Source: Hyphomicrobium sp. (GTDB lineage: Bacteria > Pseudomonadota > Alphaproteobacteria > Rhizobiales > Hyphomicrobiaceae). Taken from it: a DNA stretch of 64,000 nt. Position 1 is the first letter of the stretch. Each line of letters begins with the position of its first letter. The notes under the pieces are model-generated. The model saw only the letters and a list, made by a program, of their open reading frames with translations. It had not been told where the DNA came from and did not search any database. The stretch covers positions 1-64,000 of the forward strand of contig NZ_WBUE01000023.1 of the NCBI RefSeq assembly GCF_009026145.1. Reading direction: 5' to 3'. The position numbers were made by a program, and so were the translations under genes. This document shows positions 55,268 through 63,273 of the stretch, piece after piece.

Positions 55268-56257
55268 CTAGCGCGCATCGGCAGTGAGGGCACGTCCCTG
55301 CGAGCGCACGGCAACGCCCCATGGGTAACGTCCAACTTTGATGGATTTGACGGGGCGCAGCGCGTTGACGTCGATGACGGTGACGTCGTTCGAGACGCCG
55401 TTGGTCGTGAACAGCAAGTCCTCCTCCGGCGTCACCGCCACGTGCCACACGCGCTGACCGACGAGCAGATACTTGGTGACGGCGTAGGTGCTGGTATCGA
55501 CGACCGCTACACGGTTGGCGGGACCCAGTGCGACGAAGGCGACCGCACCGTTCTTGGCGAAGGCAAAGCCGACCGGCTGAATGTTCTCGCGCGAGACCCC
55601 TGGGATGTCGAACGTGATCTTGCGCTCCACCTTCATGGTCACCAGATCGATGATCGAAAGCGTGCCGCCGATCTCAGAGGAAACCCAGAGCTTCTTGCTG
55701 TCGGCTGTGAACGCCGCGTGGCGCGGGCGTTGGTCGACGAGCACGTTGTCCACCACCGCGAATGTCTTGGCGTCGATGATGTGCGCCATGTTCGTCGTTT
55801 CCGACGTGGTGACGGCGAGGCGCCCGTCGGGAGACACAGCCATGCCCTCGGGCTCTACGCCGACATCGATCTGCCGCACGACCTGACGGGTGTCGACGTC
55901 GACGACGGTGGTAACGGCGTTGTCCTCGTTGGCAATGAAGAGGTGCTTGCCGTCGGGCGCCAACGCAAATTGCTCGGGGTCGGCGCCCGAGGGCAGATCA
56001 TGCACAAGCGTCTCCGTGTCGACGGCATACACCTGCACCGCGTCGTCGTCGCTCGCGCACACGAGCAGATGCTTTTGATCGCGGGCAAGGAGGACGCCGC
56101 GCGGACGCTTGCCCACCGGAAACGTGCGTACGACCGTCAGCGTCTCGCTGTCGATCACCGAGATCGTGTTGTCCTTCTCGTTGCTGACGTAGACGTCGTG
56201 CGCCAGCGCCGGCGCCGCGGCAGAGCACGCGAGCAATGCGGCCAATATCCCTCGCAC
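55268..56257 (-). CDS. PQQ-dependent catabolism-associated YVTN beta-propeller protein
   Basis: A 329-residue periplasmic beta-propeller. A signal peptide (LAALLACSAAAPALAH) is followed by seven YVTN-type blades (VSNEKDNTISVIDSETL, VTTSETTNMAHIID, WVSSEIGGTLSIIDL, VALGPANRVAVVD). It matches the family found only beside PQQ alcohol dehydrogenase genes. The start is the GTG at 56257 with GGGAGGGA upstream. It is divergent from the pedF gene. Its exact role is unknown; it is presumably a scaffold or accessory of the quinoprotein system. Confidence 0.85.
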   Translation of the reverse strand: MRGILAALLACSAAAPALAHDVYVSNEKDNTISVIDSETLTVVRTFPVGKRPRGVLLARDQKHLLVCASDDDAVQVYAVDTETLVHDLPSGADPEQFALAPDGKHLFIANEDNAVTTVVDVDTRQVVRQIDVGVEPEGMAVSPDGRLAVTTSETTNMAHIIDAKTFAVVDNVLVDQRPRHAAFTADSKKLWVSSEIGGTLSIIDLVTMKVERKITFDIPGVSRENIQPVGFAFAKNGAVAFVALGPANRVAVVDTSTYAVTKYLLVGQRVWHVAVTPEEDLLFTTNGVSNDVTVIDVNALRPVKSIKVGRYPWGVAVRSQGRALTADAR

Positions 56258-56572
56258 GGGGCGTCCCTCCCGAGATCTCGTGCTGCCACACGCGCCAGCG
56301 TTAGGTGCGAGGAGGGCCCGGTAGCGTTGGACTGGCATCGCAGGCGGCGTGGCGGCGCCGGCGATCCTCCTCTTCGGATCCGACACTTAACGCGGGCCAT
56401 GGAACGGCGAAATGCGACATTGGTAGTGCTCAATGGGGCAATGCCCGTCACGGATGCCATTTGCCAACCGAGTTAGACCAAATGGCAATTTCCGCCGCCG
56501 CCGCTCAACGCTACCAATGGTCACGAGGAAACGACCGAAAAATAAGAACGCAGAAACTGGGGAGCGCTTGGA
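56258..56572. promoter_or_regulatory. divergent promoter region of the quinoprotein locus
   Basis: The 315 bp between the GTG of the beta-propeller and the ATG of the cytochrome gene should hold both promoters. I see the two ribosome-binding sites (GGGAGGGA left, TGGGGAGCG right) but no clear operator or sigma-54 site. It encodes no supported protein. Confidence 0.4.
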
Positions 56573-57004
56573 ATGAACGCCGCGCGTCTATTCGTGGCGA
56601 TTGCCGCATGCTGGCTTTTTGCTTCACTCACAACGCGCGCCATCTATGCCCACGGCGACGTGACACCGCAGCCCATCGACACCGCGGGTCTCGATCCGCT
56701 CGGCGATGAGTGGCGCACCGAAAACCCATATCGCGGCAATGATCTCGCCAAGAGCATCGGTGCCTCCGGGTACAATCAGAACTGCGCCCGCTGCCATGGG
56801 CTGGAGGTCATCTCGGGCGGCCTCGCCCCCGACCTGCGATATCTGGAAAAGGGCAAGGTCGGGGACGAGTGGTTCATCGAGCGCATCCGACACGGCGCGA
56901 GGAAGTCGGACGGAGCGACGGTGATGCCCGCCTTCGAACCGATCTTTAGCCAGGAGGCGATGTGGGCGATCCGGACCTTCATTGAGTCGCAGCACGTCGA
57001 TTGA
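56573..57004 (+). CDS. pedF: cytochrome c-550 PedF-like
   Basis: A 143-residue periplasmic cytochrome c. After a signal peptide (residues 1-26) comes HGDVTPQPIDTAGL and PLGDEWRTENPYRG, the family signature of PedF, the electron acceptor of PQQ ethanol dehydrogenases in pseudomonads. One heme site, C71-A-R-C74-H75, and the distal Met in TVMPAFE. Stop overlaps the downstream frame. It should shuttle electrons from the dehydrogenase at 58 kb to an oxidase. The gene order pedF-binding protein-dehydrogenase supports this. Confidence 0.88.
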   Translation: MNAARLFVAIAACWLFASLTTRAIYAHGDVTPQPIDTAGLDPLGDEWRTENPYRGNDLAKSIGASGYNQNCARCHGLEVISGGLAPDLRYLEKGKVGDEWFIERIRHGARKSDGATVMPAFEPIFSQEAMWAIRTFIESQHVD

Positions 57005-57012
57005 GGCTGCCC

Positions 57013-57870
57013 ATGCGCGCGCTCAGGAATGGCTTGCTGTTGCTGTGGGGGAGCCTCATTGCGCTTCTGGCGCCCTCCGGCTTGGCGCCCGCTCGACCCC
57101 TCGATGAGGTCATTGAAAGCAAGTCCTTGCGCGTCGTCGCTTATCTCGACAATGCGCCTTTCTCCTGGCTGGACGGCAACGAGCCAAGGGGCATCGACGT
57201 GGATCTCGGGCGCGCCCTTGCCCGCAGGCTGGGCGTAAAGGCAGAGATCGTGCTCCGCATGCAAGGCGAGAAGCAGGACGACGACCTGCGCGTGAATGTC
57301 TGGAAGGGGCCGCTGACCGGCGGCGGTGTCGGCGACGTGATGATGCACGTGCCCTACGATAGAGAGTTGGCGCTGCGCAACAGGGAGGCGGTGGTTGGCA
57401 ATCCCTATTTCGAGGAGCGCGTGGCGGTCTTCGTGCATCCCGAGCGCCCCGACGGGGCGTTCGATTTCACCGCCTTCAAGACCGAGAAGATCGGCGTCCA
57501 GATCGGTACGGTGGCCGACTACTTCCTGATGACGTACGAGGATGGGGCGATCGCCGAAAACGTGGCGCATCACGTCAAGCCCATCGAGGGCGCCAAGCGC
57601 TTCCTGGCCAAGGAGACGTCGGCGTTGATGGGCGTGCGCTCGAACGTCGAGGGTCTTCTGCACACGCTCAACGGAAAGGCACGCATGCTCGAGCCGGCGA
57701 TGCCGGGCATCGTTCGATCACGGTGGGTGATCGCCATGGCCTGGAAAGAGAACAGTCGCGACCTCGGATATGCATTGGGGGCGGCGCTCGAGATGCTCAG
57801 AACGTCGGGCGAGCTGCGCAAGATCTTCGCCCGCTACAAGGTCACCTACGCTCCGCCGCCCGAGCCATAG
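57013..57870 (+). CDS. quinoprotein-associated periplasmic binding protein (MoxJ-like)
   Basis: A 285-residue exported protein of the solute-binding fold, MRALRNGLLLLWGSL being its signal, then KSLRVVAYLDNAPFSWLDG and EPRGIDVDLGRALARRLG. This family accompanies PQQ dehydrogenases (MxaJ/XoxJ and related) and is thought to help their assembly or lanthanide/PQQ loading rather than to feed an ABC transporter, as no permease genes are near. The ATG at 57013 is preferred to an upstream frame start at 57001. Second gene of the pedF-containing operon. Confidence 0.85.
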   Translation: MRALRNGLLLLWGSLIALLAPSGLAPARPLDEVIESKSLRVVAYLDNAPFSWLDGNEPRGIDVDLGRALARRLGVKAEIVLRMQGEKQDDDLRVNVWKGPLTGGGVGDVMMHVPYDRELALRNREAVVGNPYFEERVAVFVHPERPDGAFDFTAFKTEKIGVQIGTVADYFLMTYEDGAIAENVAHHVKPIEGAKRFLAKETSALMGVRSNVEGLLHTLNGKARMLEPAMPGIVRSRWVIAMAWKENSRDLGYALGAALEMLRTSGELRKIFARYKVTYAPPPEP

Positions 57871-58122
57871 CCGCTGCGGGGAGGACAGATGAGGAGTGCC
57901 ACGTTCGCTTTCGCATTTCGCGGCGGCGGGGTGCTTCTATTTTTGTTTCGTCGCCAAAAACCCGTGCGGCAATTTTGGAAAGCGCCGCGGGAATGTTCGA
58001 CCTTTTTCCAATTAGTAATCCAGAGATCCCGCGCTAGGTTTCGTTCGGCTCTGTCTTCGGGCGCATTGAGACGCACTTTCAAATAACGAAGCGGGCAGGA
58101 AACCAACCCAAAGGGGATTTCG

Positions 58123-59886
58123 ATGAAAACGTGGAAATGGCTTGCGGGCGCAAGTGGGCTCGCCATGTCTATTGCGCTGGCCGGTCCGGTCGTGGCCGAT
58201 GTCAGTATCGATGACGTCGTCAACGACGCCGCAACGACGACCGACGTGGTCACCGTCGGACTCGGCCCCCAGGGGCAGCGCTATAGCCCGCTCGACAAGA
58301 TCAACAAGGACAATGTCGGCGAGCTGGTCCCGACTTGGGCGATGTCGCTCGGCGGCGAGAAGATGCGCGGACAGGAGACGGCGCCGCTCGTCAAGGATGG
58401 GGTCATGTATGTGACCGGCTCCTACAGCCGCATCTGGGCCATCGACATCAAGACGGGCCGCGAACTGTGGGAATACGATCACCGTCTGCCGGAAGGAATT
58501 CTGCCGTGCTGCGACGTCGTCAATCGCGGCGCTGCGCTGATCAACGATAAGGTCATCTTCGGCACACTCGATGCCAAGCTGGTCGCCCTGGACGCCAAGA
58601 CAGGCAAGGTCGTGTGGACCAAAGAACTCGGTGACTTCAAGGCCGGCTTCTCCTATACGGCGGCGCCGCTGATCGTGCCGTCGCAGGCACACGGCCCGCT
58701 AGTGGTGACTGGCGTGTCCGGTGGCGAGTTCGGCATCGTCGGGCGCGTCGATGCGCGCAAGGTCGACAACGGCGACCTCGTCTGGTCGCGTCCCACCATC
58801 GAGGGGCACGTCGGCACTTTGAACGGCAAGCCCTCGACCATGACCGGTAAGGCGGGCGAGTCCTGGCCCGGCGATCTGTGGAAGACGGGTGGCGGAGCAA
58901 CTTGGCTCGGCGGAACGTACGACCCGGAGACCAAGCTGATCTTCATCGGCAGCGGCAACCCGGCGCCGTGGAACAGCCACATGCGCCCCGGCGACAACAA
59001 GTGGTCGTGCTCGCGGCTGGCCATCGACCCGGAGACGGGCGAGATCAAGTGGGGCTACCAGACGACGCCCAACGACGGCTGGGATTACGATGGCGTCAAC
59101 GAAGTCGTCTCCTTCGACCTCGACGGCAAGAAGGCGGCGGCCACCGCCGACCGCAACGGGTTCTTCTACGTGCTCGACCGCACGAACGGGGAGTTCATCT
59201 CGGCGACGCCGTTCGTCGAGAAGATCACGTGGGCCAAGGAGATCGGCAAGGACGGTCGGCCGGTGTTCGTTGCCGAAAACCGCCCAGGCAACCCCAAAGG
59301 GTCGGCCGACGGCAAGCAAGGCAAGTCCGTATTCGCCGTCCCGAGCTTCCTCGGCGGCAAGAACCACATGCCGATGGCCTACAGCCCGGCAACCAAGCTC
59401 TTCTACGTGCCGTCGAACGAGTGGGGCATGGACCTGCACAACGAGCCGGTGACCTACAAGAAGGGCGCGGCCTACCTCGGCGCCGGCTTCACCATCAAGC
59501 CGGTCTTCGAGGATCACATCGGGGCGCTGAAGGCGATCGATCCGGCCACGGGCAAGATCGTGTGGTCGTACAAGAACAAGGCTCCGCTGTGGGGCGGCGT
59601 GTTGACGACCGGCTCGGGCCTCGTGTTCTTCGGCACCCCGGAGGGCGACTTCAAGGCTCTCGATGCCACAAACGGCAAGGAGCTGTGGAGCTTCAACACC
59701 GGCTCCGGCATCGTCGGCGCGCCGGTCACCTGGGAACAGGATGGCGAGCAGTTCCTGTCTGTCGTTTCCGGTTGGGGCGGTGCCGTACCGCTGTGGGGCG
59801 GAGAGGTCGCCAAGACCGTCGCCAACTTGAATCAAGGCGGCATGGTGTGGACGTTCAAGCTGCCGAAGAAGCTGGCTGCCAACTAG
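58123..59886 (+). CDS. pedH: lanthanide-dependent PQQ alcohol dehydrogenase (ExaF/PedH type)
   Basis: A 587-residue periplasmic eight-bladed propeller with a signal peptide (cleavage after VVA near residue 26). Sequence follows ExaA/PedE-type ethanol dehydrogenase: the vicinal disulfide C129-C130 in [30 protein letters not shown] and [10 protein letters not shown]. The catalytic Asp is D321 in W-D-Y-D-G; D323 two residues on replaces the Ser/Ala of calcium enzymes and ligates a lanthanide. It would oxidise ethanol or other primary alcohols and aldehydes. AAAGGGG precedes the ATG. A 252-bp gap with its own promoter lies upstream and a strong terminator follows. Confidence 0.9.
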   Translation: MKTWKWLAGASGLAMSIALAGPVVADVSIDDVVNDAATTTDVVTVGLGPQGQRYSPLDKINKDNVGELVPTWAMSLGGEKMRGQETAPLVKDGVMYVTGSYSRIWAIDIKTGRELWEYDHRLPEGILPCCDVVNRGAALINDKVIFGTLDAKLVALDAKTGKVVWTKELGDFKAGFSYTAAPLIVPSQAHGPLVVTGVSGGEFGIVGRVDARKVDNGDLVWSRPTIEGHVGTLNGKPSTMTGKAGESWPGDLWKTGGGATWLGGTYDPETKLIFIGSGNPAPWNSHMRPGDNKWSCSRLAIDPETGEIKWGYQTTPNDGWDYDGVNEVVSFDLDGKKAAATADRNGFFYVLDRTNGEFISATPFVEKITWAKEIGKDGRPVFVAENRPGNPKGSADGKQGKSVFAVPSFLGGKNHMPMAYSPATKLFYVPSNEWGMDLHNEPVTYKKGAAYLGAGFTIKPVFEDHIGALKAIDPATGKIVWSYKNKAPLWGGVLTTGSGLVFFGTPEGDFKALDATNGKELWSFNTGSGIVGAPVTWEQDGEQFLSVVSGWGGAVPLWGGEVAKTVANLNQGGMVWTFKLPKKLAAN

Positions 59887-59916
59887 CGCCGGTTCCTCCG
59901 CTTGGTGCAAGCAGCC

Positions 59917-59952
59917 GGGGCAAGCAGGTCATCCTGCTTGCCCCATGCTTTT
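59917..59952 (+). terminator. rho-independent terminator of the alcohol dehydrogenase gene
   Basis: GGGGCAAGCAGG (59917-59928) pairs perfectly with CCTGCTTGCCCC (59933-59944) around TCAT, then ATGCTTTTA. It lies 31 bp after the stop codon. Confidence 0.8.
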
Positions 59953-59964
59953 ATGCGCAGGGCG

Positions 59965-60192
59965 CTACGCACCACGGCACTGCATGCGTAGTAGCCGATT
60001 GTGGAGCTCGCCGAGCTCCTTCCTGATCTTTATGTACTCCTGCCTACGCACCTCTCGCTCGGCCGCCGTCGGCTCGCGGTCGAAATGATCGAAGCGCTCA
60101 AGGATGCGCGCCGACTCGGCTTCGACGCGCTTCAGTTGATCCTTGATGCGTTCGCACGCCATCAGGCTTTCAAGGGACTCCGTGTCGAGCAT
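59965..60192 (-). CDS. small coiled-coil hypothetical protein
   Basis: A 75-residue helical protein starting MLDTESLESLMACERI, rich in Glu and Arg, ending LLRMQCRGA. The start at 60192 has a GAGGG site; an in-frame upstream ATG (60279) would add a C-x2-C-x-G-x-G-C zinc-like segment but lacks a site. No signal or membrane segment. No family is recognised; it lies between the quinoprotein gene and other small genes. Confidence 0.5.
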   Translation of the reverse strand: MLDTESLESLMACERIKDQLKRVEAESARILERFDHFDREPTAAEREVRRQEYIKIRKELGELHNRLLRMQCRGA

Positions 60193-60454
60193 GGTGCAGC
60201 CCTCGCCTCTGCAACGCGAGCAGACGACTGTAGCGGTCGGTTGCCGTCGCTCTAGAGCACGCCGCCAATTATCCCCCATGGTCGTGCTGCGCAAACGGAG
60301 TTCAAGATCGAATGTGGCAATGTCGATGCATGCCGCGCGTCTGAGCGGGACCTCAATCAATGCCACGACATGGTCACGCACTCGCCGCGTTGGTGGCCAA
60401 CGACTCGATCAAATTGCTGAGCGCTATGGGGTGGTAGCTGCATCGGGGGACAAG

Positions 60455-60877
60455 ATGCTGCTAGACACAATTGCGACCATCATCCTCGCCGGGATGATGC
60501 TGATACCGGTCGTCAACGTCTTCGCGGGGGTGATCGTCGGCGCCGGACTAGGTGGCACCATCGGTGCCATTGTTGGGCTTCTACTCGCCCTGTCGATAAT
60601 GGCCGTGGAGAGCTTCATCGCCACGCGCCTCAGCTCCTTCGAGCGAAAGCGCGAGATCAAACGCGCCAGAGCCGCGCGAGCGCCACCGCCGGCCGAGCGG
60701 CCCTACCGTCACCCGGATGCGGCGCTCGCTGGGGCCTTCGCATCACGCGCAAGCATGCAGCAGGCGGATCTGCCGCTTGCCGCGCACCACATGGGAGAGG
60801 ACGCACTGGAGGCGCCGCTACTTACCGGCGTCATGGGCGCCGCTCGGCCATACCACTCATCCGCCTCGATTTCCTAA
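60455..60877 (+). CDS. small two-span membrane protein
   Basis: A 140-residue protein with a Gly/Val-rich membrane region (LDTIATIILAGMMLIPVVNVF and GTIGAIVGLLLALSIMAV) and a basic, Pro-rich cytoplasmic tail. The ATG at 60455 follows GGGGGA; the longer open frame to 60143 overlaps an opposite-strand gene and looks spurious. Family unknown. It may be cotranscribed with the small gene that follows 24 bp later. Confidence 0.5.
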   Translation: MLLDTIATIILAGMMLIPVVNVFAGVIVGAGLGGTIGAIVGLLLALSIMAVESFIATRLSSFERKREIKRARAARAPPPAERPYRHPDAALAGAFASRASMQQADLPLAAHHMGEDALEAPLLTGVMGAARPYHSSASIS

Positions 60878-60901
60878 CAGTCGAATGATGGAGGAACGCC
60901 G

Positions 60902-61069
60902 ATGGACACCAAAGGCATCATTGTTTTGCTGGCCGTCATCGTCTTGATCGCAGCCGGCATCGCGTACTTCGCGGCGGGACCTGGACCCATGCCGGCCAGC
61001 GATGCGGCCCCGCCCGAGGCGAGCCCTGCGGCAAGCTCGGAAGCCCCGGCGAATCCGGTGGCCCCATAG
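60902..61069 (+). CDS. 55-residue membrane peptide with Pro/Ala tail
   Basis: A short protein, MDTKGIIVLLAVIVLIAAGI, with one N-terminal membrane span followed by a periplasmic tail rich in Pro, Ala and Ser (PASDAAPPEASPAASSEAPA). A GGAGGAACG site lies just before the ATG. The gene is short but has good coding character. Function unknown. Confidence 0.55.
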   Translation: MDTKGIIVLLAVIVLIAAGIAYFAAGPGPMPASDAAPPEASPAASSEAPANPVAP

Positions 61070-61285
61070 CACTTCCGGCACGGCGCCAACTGAGCGGCCG
61101 GCTCACGCCGAACCGCACTCTGCTTGGCTCCAACCGGCACGCGAAGGCGATCGCGGCGAATTCCGCGGTCCCTTTCGTCGTGGTCGAGGGCCGGCGCAGC
61201 CGAGCAGGATCGAACCGCTGGCCTCGCGAATAAAGGTGCATCACGCGGGATCGATCTTCGTCAACTTCAGAACGTAGTAGTTCGA

Positions 61286-61840
61286 TCACGGCACGACACG
61301 CACTGGAATGGCGGGAACCAGCCGGCCATCCCAATCGCGCCAGCCGTCTGTCCCTTCGGGGAACCAGTAGAGCGACGTATAGCCGAGCGCTGCCGCCCGC
61401 TTCACCGCATTCCAACTCATCCAGCAGTCCGACTGACAATAGATGATGATCGCCCGCGAGCGATCGCCACCCGTTAGGCGCTCCAGGTTGGAGCGGAAGT
61501 AGGCCTCGAGCCGTGCGTCCAGCCGTCCCTTGCCGACATCAGGCAGCCACGTCGAGCCCGGGATATGGTCATGTGTTTTGGAAAGCCGCCACTGGCCCGT
61601 AACCGGATCGGACCCCGCACCATCCGAGGCCATGACATCGAGCAGAATGGCCTTCTTGTCCTTGACGAGCGCCTCCACGTCGGGAGCGAAAATCCGGCTG
61701 GCCCCCGGCGCGTCCTCGGGCAGGGCCGCACGGTAGCGCGCGATGCGATAGCCAGTCCCGGAATCGAATTCGATGCCTTGCATGAGCTCGGTGCCATCGG
61801 CGTGCGGCCCTGAAAAAGCAAGGGCAAGGGTGAGAAGCAT
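61286..61840 (-). CDS. exported rhodanese-like protein, quinoprotein-associated (CxxCW-type)
   Basis: A 184-residue rhodanese-like domain protein of the family found beside PQQ-dependent catabolic genes. A hydrophobic N-terminus (MLLTLALAFSGPHADG) is a probable signal. The active-site region is Y-C135-Q-S-D-C139-W140-M-S-W-N, the Cys-x3-Cys-Trp family motif, and FPEGTDGWRDWDG follows. The start is uncertain because in-frame starts further upstream (up to 62152) are possible. On the minus strand, divergent from the SoxYZ-like gene. Presumably a sulfur-handling or thiol-redox partner of the relay. Confidence 0.8.
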   Translation of the reverse strand: MLLTLALAFSGPHADGTELMQGIEFDSGTGYRIARYRAALPEDAPGASRIFAPDVEALVKDKKAILLDVMASDGAGSDPVTGQWRLSKTHDHIPGSTWLPDVGKGRLDARLEAYFRSNLERLTGGDRSRAIIIYCQSDCWMSWNAVKRAAALGYTSLYWFPEGTDGWRDWDGRLVPAIPVRVVP

Positions 61841-62430
61841 TGCACCAGCGCGCCAGCGGCGACCTCTCGGCGTCAGTGTGGTCTCGATAGGCCGATGTAA
61901 AGGCGCATCATCCGGAGGAGGCGCGCCGCTGCACCACAAGAACAGCGCCTGACCTTGAATGATTTCTCGGCTCTCAGAGTTCGTCGTCGCCGATCGAACC
62001 AGTGCTGCATTCGTTTGAGACGTAGGTACCCTGGGTCTCCACACGTTGAGAGGCGTCACGTTTGGCCGACAGGCAGAGAGAGCGAACAACTGTCGTGGCA
62101 AGTTTGTCTCTCCTGCCCAAGGCAAGATCGAATGCCGACATAGCGTGCGCATAGCAGCAAGAAAGTGCGACGTTGGCGCGCGACGGCTGACTTGAATCCC
62201 ATCTTGATCGAAACCGCTTCAACCCCGCAAGTCGGGTATTCAACTTCCGCACTCCGTCACACTTAAGTACAGTGGCCCGGTGCATTGCACGGTCACTATA
62301 GTACGCTGCACACAGATGAAGGGTCCTGCCTTAGCACCTATGCGCTGGGAGAGGAGCCGCGCTTGATCTCGCCAGCGATGATGCGAGTGTAAGTAGAGCT
62401 AGAGCCCGTCCTCAGGACGTACGGTGCCAC
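61841..62430. other. 590-bp divergent region before the relay genes
   Basis: Between the rhodanese-like and SoxYZ-like start sites there is no supported gene, though the rhodanese frame stays open to 62152. Promoters for both directions should lie here. A palindromic-looking AAGCGTTTCAA-type element was not evident, and no terminator was seen. Confidence 0.35.
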
Positions 62431-63273
62431 TTGCACATCGTCACCCCATACCGAGAACGAGCCCTGCGAGCCTTGACTGTCCTCGTCTTGGGTTTGCTTC
62501 TCGGCTGCCTGCCCGCCAAGGCCGATCCGCCCCCAGATCCGCTGAAGTCTCCTATGTGGAAAGACATGGTGCGGAAACTGCTGGCGGACGCACCGGTGGA
62601 GTTTGATGACCGCGTAAAGGTCATCGTGCCGACAGTTGTCGAGAACCAGGCCCAGGTACCGATCACAGCGGATGCGCGGGCTCTCGGCACCGTACTGAAG
62701 CTCGTCGTCTTCGCTGACCTCAACCCCCTTCAGCATGTGCTGACGCTCACTCCGACCAACGCCGCGCCCTACATCTCCTTCCGCATGAAGATTGAGCAGG
62801 CGACGCCCATAAGGGCCGCTGCCATGACACCCGACGGCGTCTGGCATGTGGGTGGCGTTTTCCTCGAAGCGGCTGGAGGAGGCTGCTCGGCACCCGCCAC
62901 GGCGCGCAAAGATGCTGACTGGTCCGTCACGGTGGGACAGGCCCAAGGCCGTATGTGGCGCGAAGCGGACGGCCTAGCCCGCGCGCGGTTCCGTGTCCGT
63001 CATCCGATGGACACGGGCCTCGCCAAGGACAACACGCCAGCCTACTTCATCGAGAGGCTCGACATGCGGGCGCAATCCGGCGAGCCCCTCGCCACGCTCG
63101 AGATGCTGCAGCCGGTGAGCGAGGATCCGACGCTCACTCTTCTTCTGCGCCTGCCGGCGAACGACGCCAGACTCGACATCGAAGGTCGCGACAACAACGG
63201 CGCCATATACCGCTCGAGGCTGCCTGCCTCCTGGCGTCAGAGCGTGATCACATCGCCGGTCGCTCCATGCTGA
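62431..63273 (+). CDS. quinoprotein-associated SoxYZ-like fused carrier
   Basis: A 280-residue exported protein with a signal peptide (ALTVLVLGLLLGCLPAKA). The first domain (40-155) resembles SoxY and ends in the swinging-arm-type motif G-G-G-C152, corresponding to the Gly-Gly-Cys-Gly-Gly that carries sulfur intermediates in SoxY; the second (170-270) resembles SoxZ. Such fusions occur next to PQQ dehydrogenases. The start is a TTG with a weak site and is uncertain. It overlaps the next gene by seven bases, so both are cotranscribed. Confidence 0.82.
   Translation: MHIVTPYRERALRALTVLVLGLLLGCLPAKADPPPDPLKSPMWKDMVRKLLADAPVEFDDRVKVIVPTVVENQAQVPITADARALGTVLKLVVFADLNPLQHVLTLTPTNAAPYISFRMKIEQATPIRAAAMTPDGVWHVGGVFLEAAGGGCSAPATARKDADWSVTVGQAQGRMWREADGLARARFRVRHPMDTGLAKDNTPAYFIERLDMRAQSGEPLATLEMLQPVSEDPTLTLLLRLPANDARLDIEGRDNNGAIYRSRLPASWRQSVITSPVAPC

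Noticed and set aside
61195..61215. tRNA T-arm-like sequence on the minus strand (GCGGTTCGATCCTGC)
   Set aside because: No matching acceptor, D-arm or anticodon stem lies in the preceding 70 bases, so it is not a tRNA; an attachment-site remnant is possible but has no integrase to support it.
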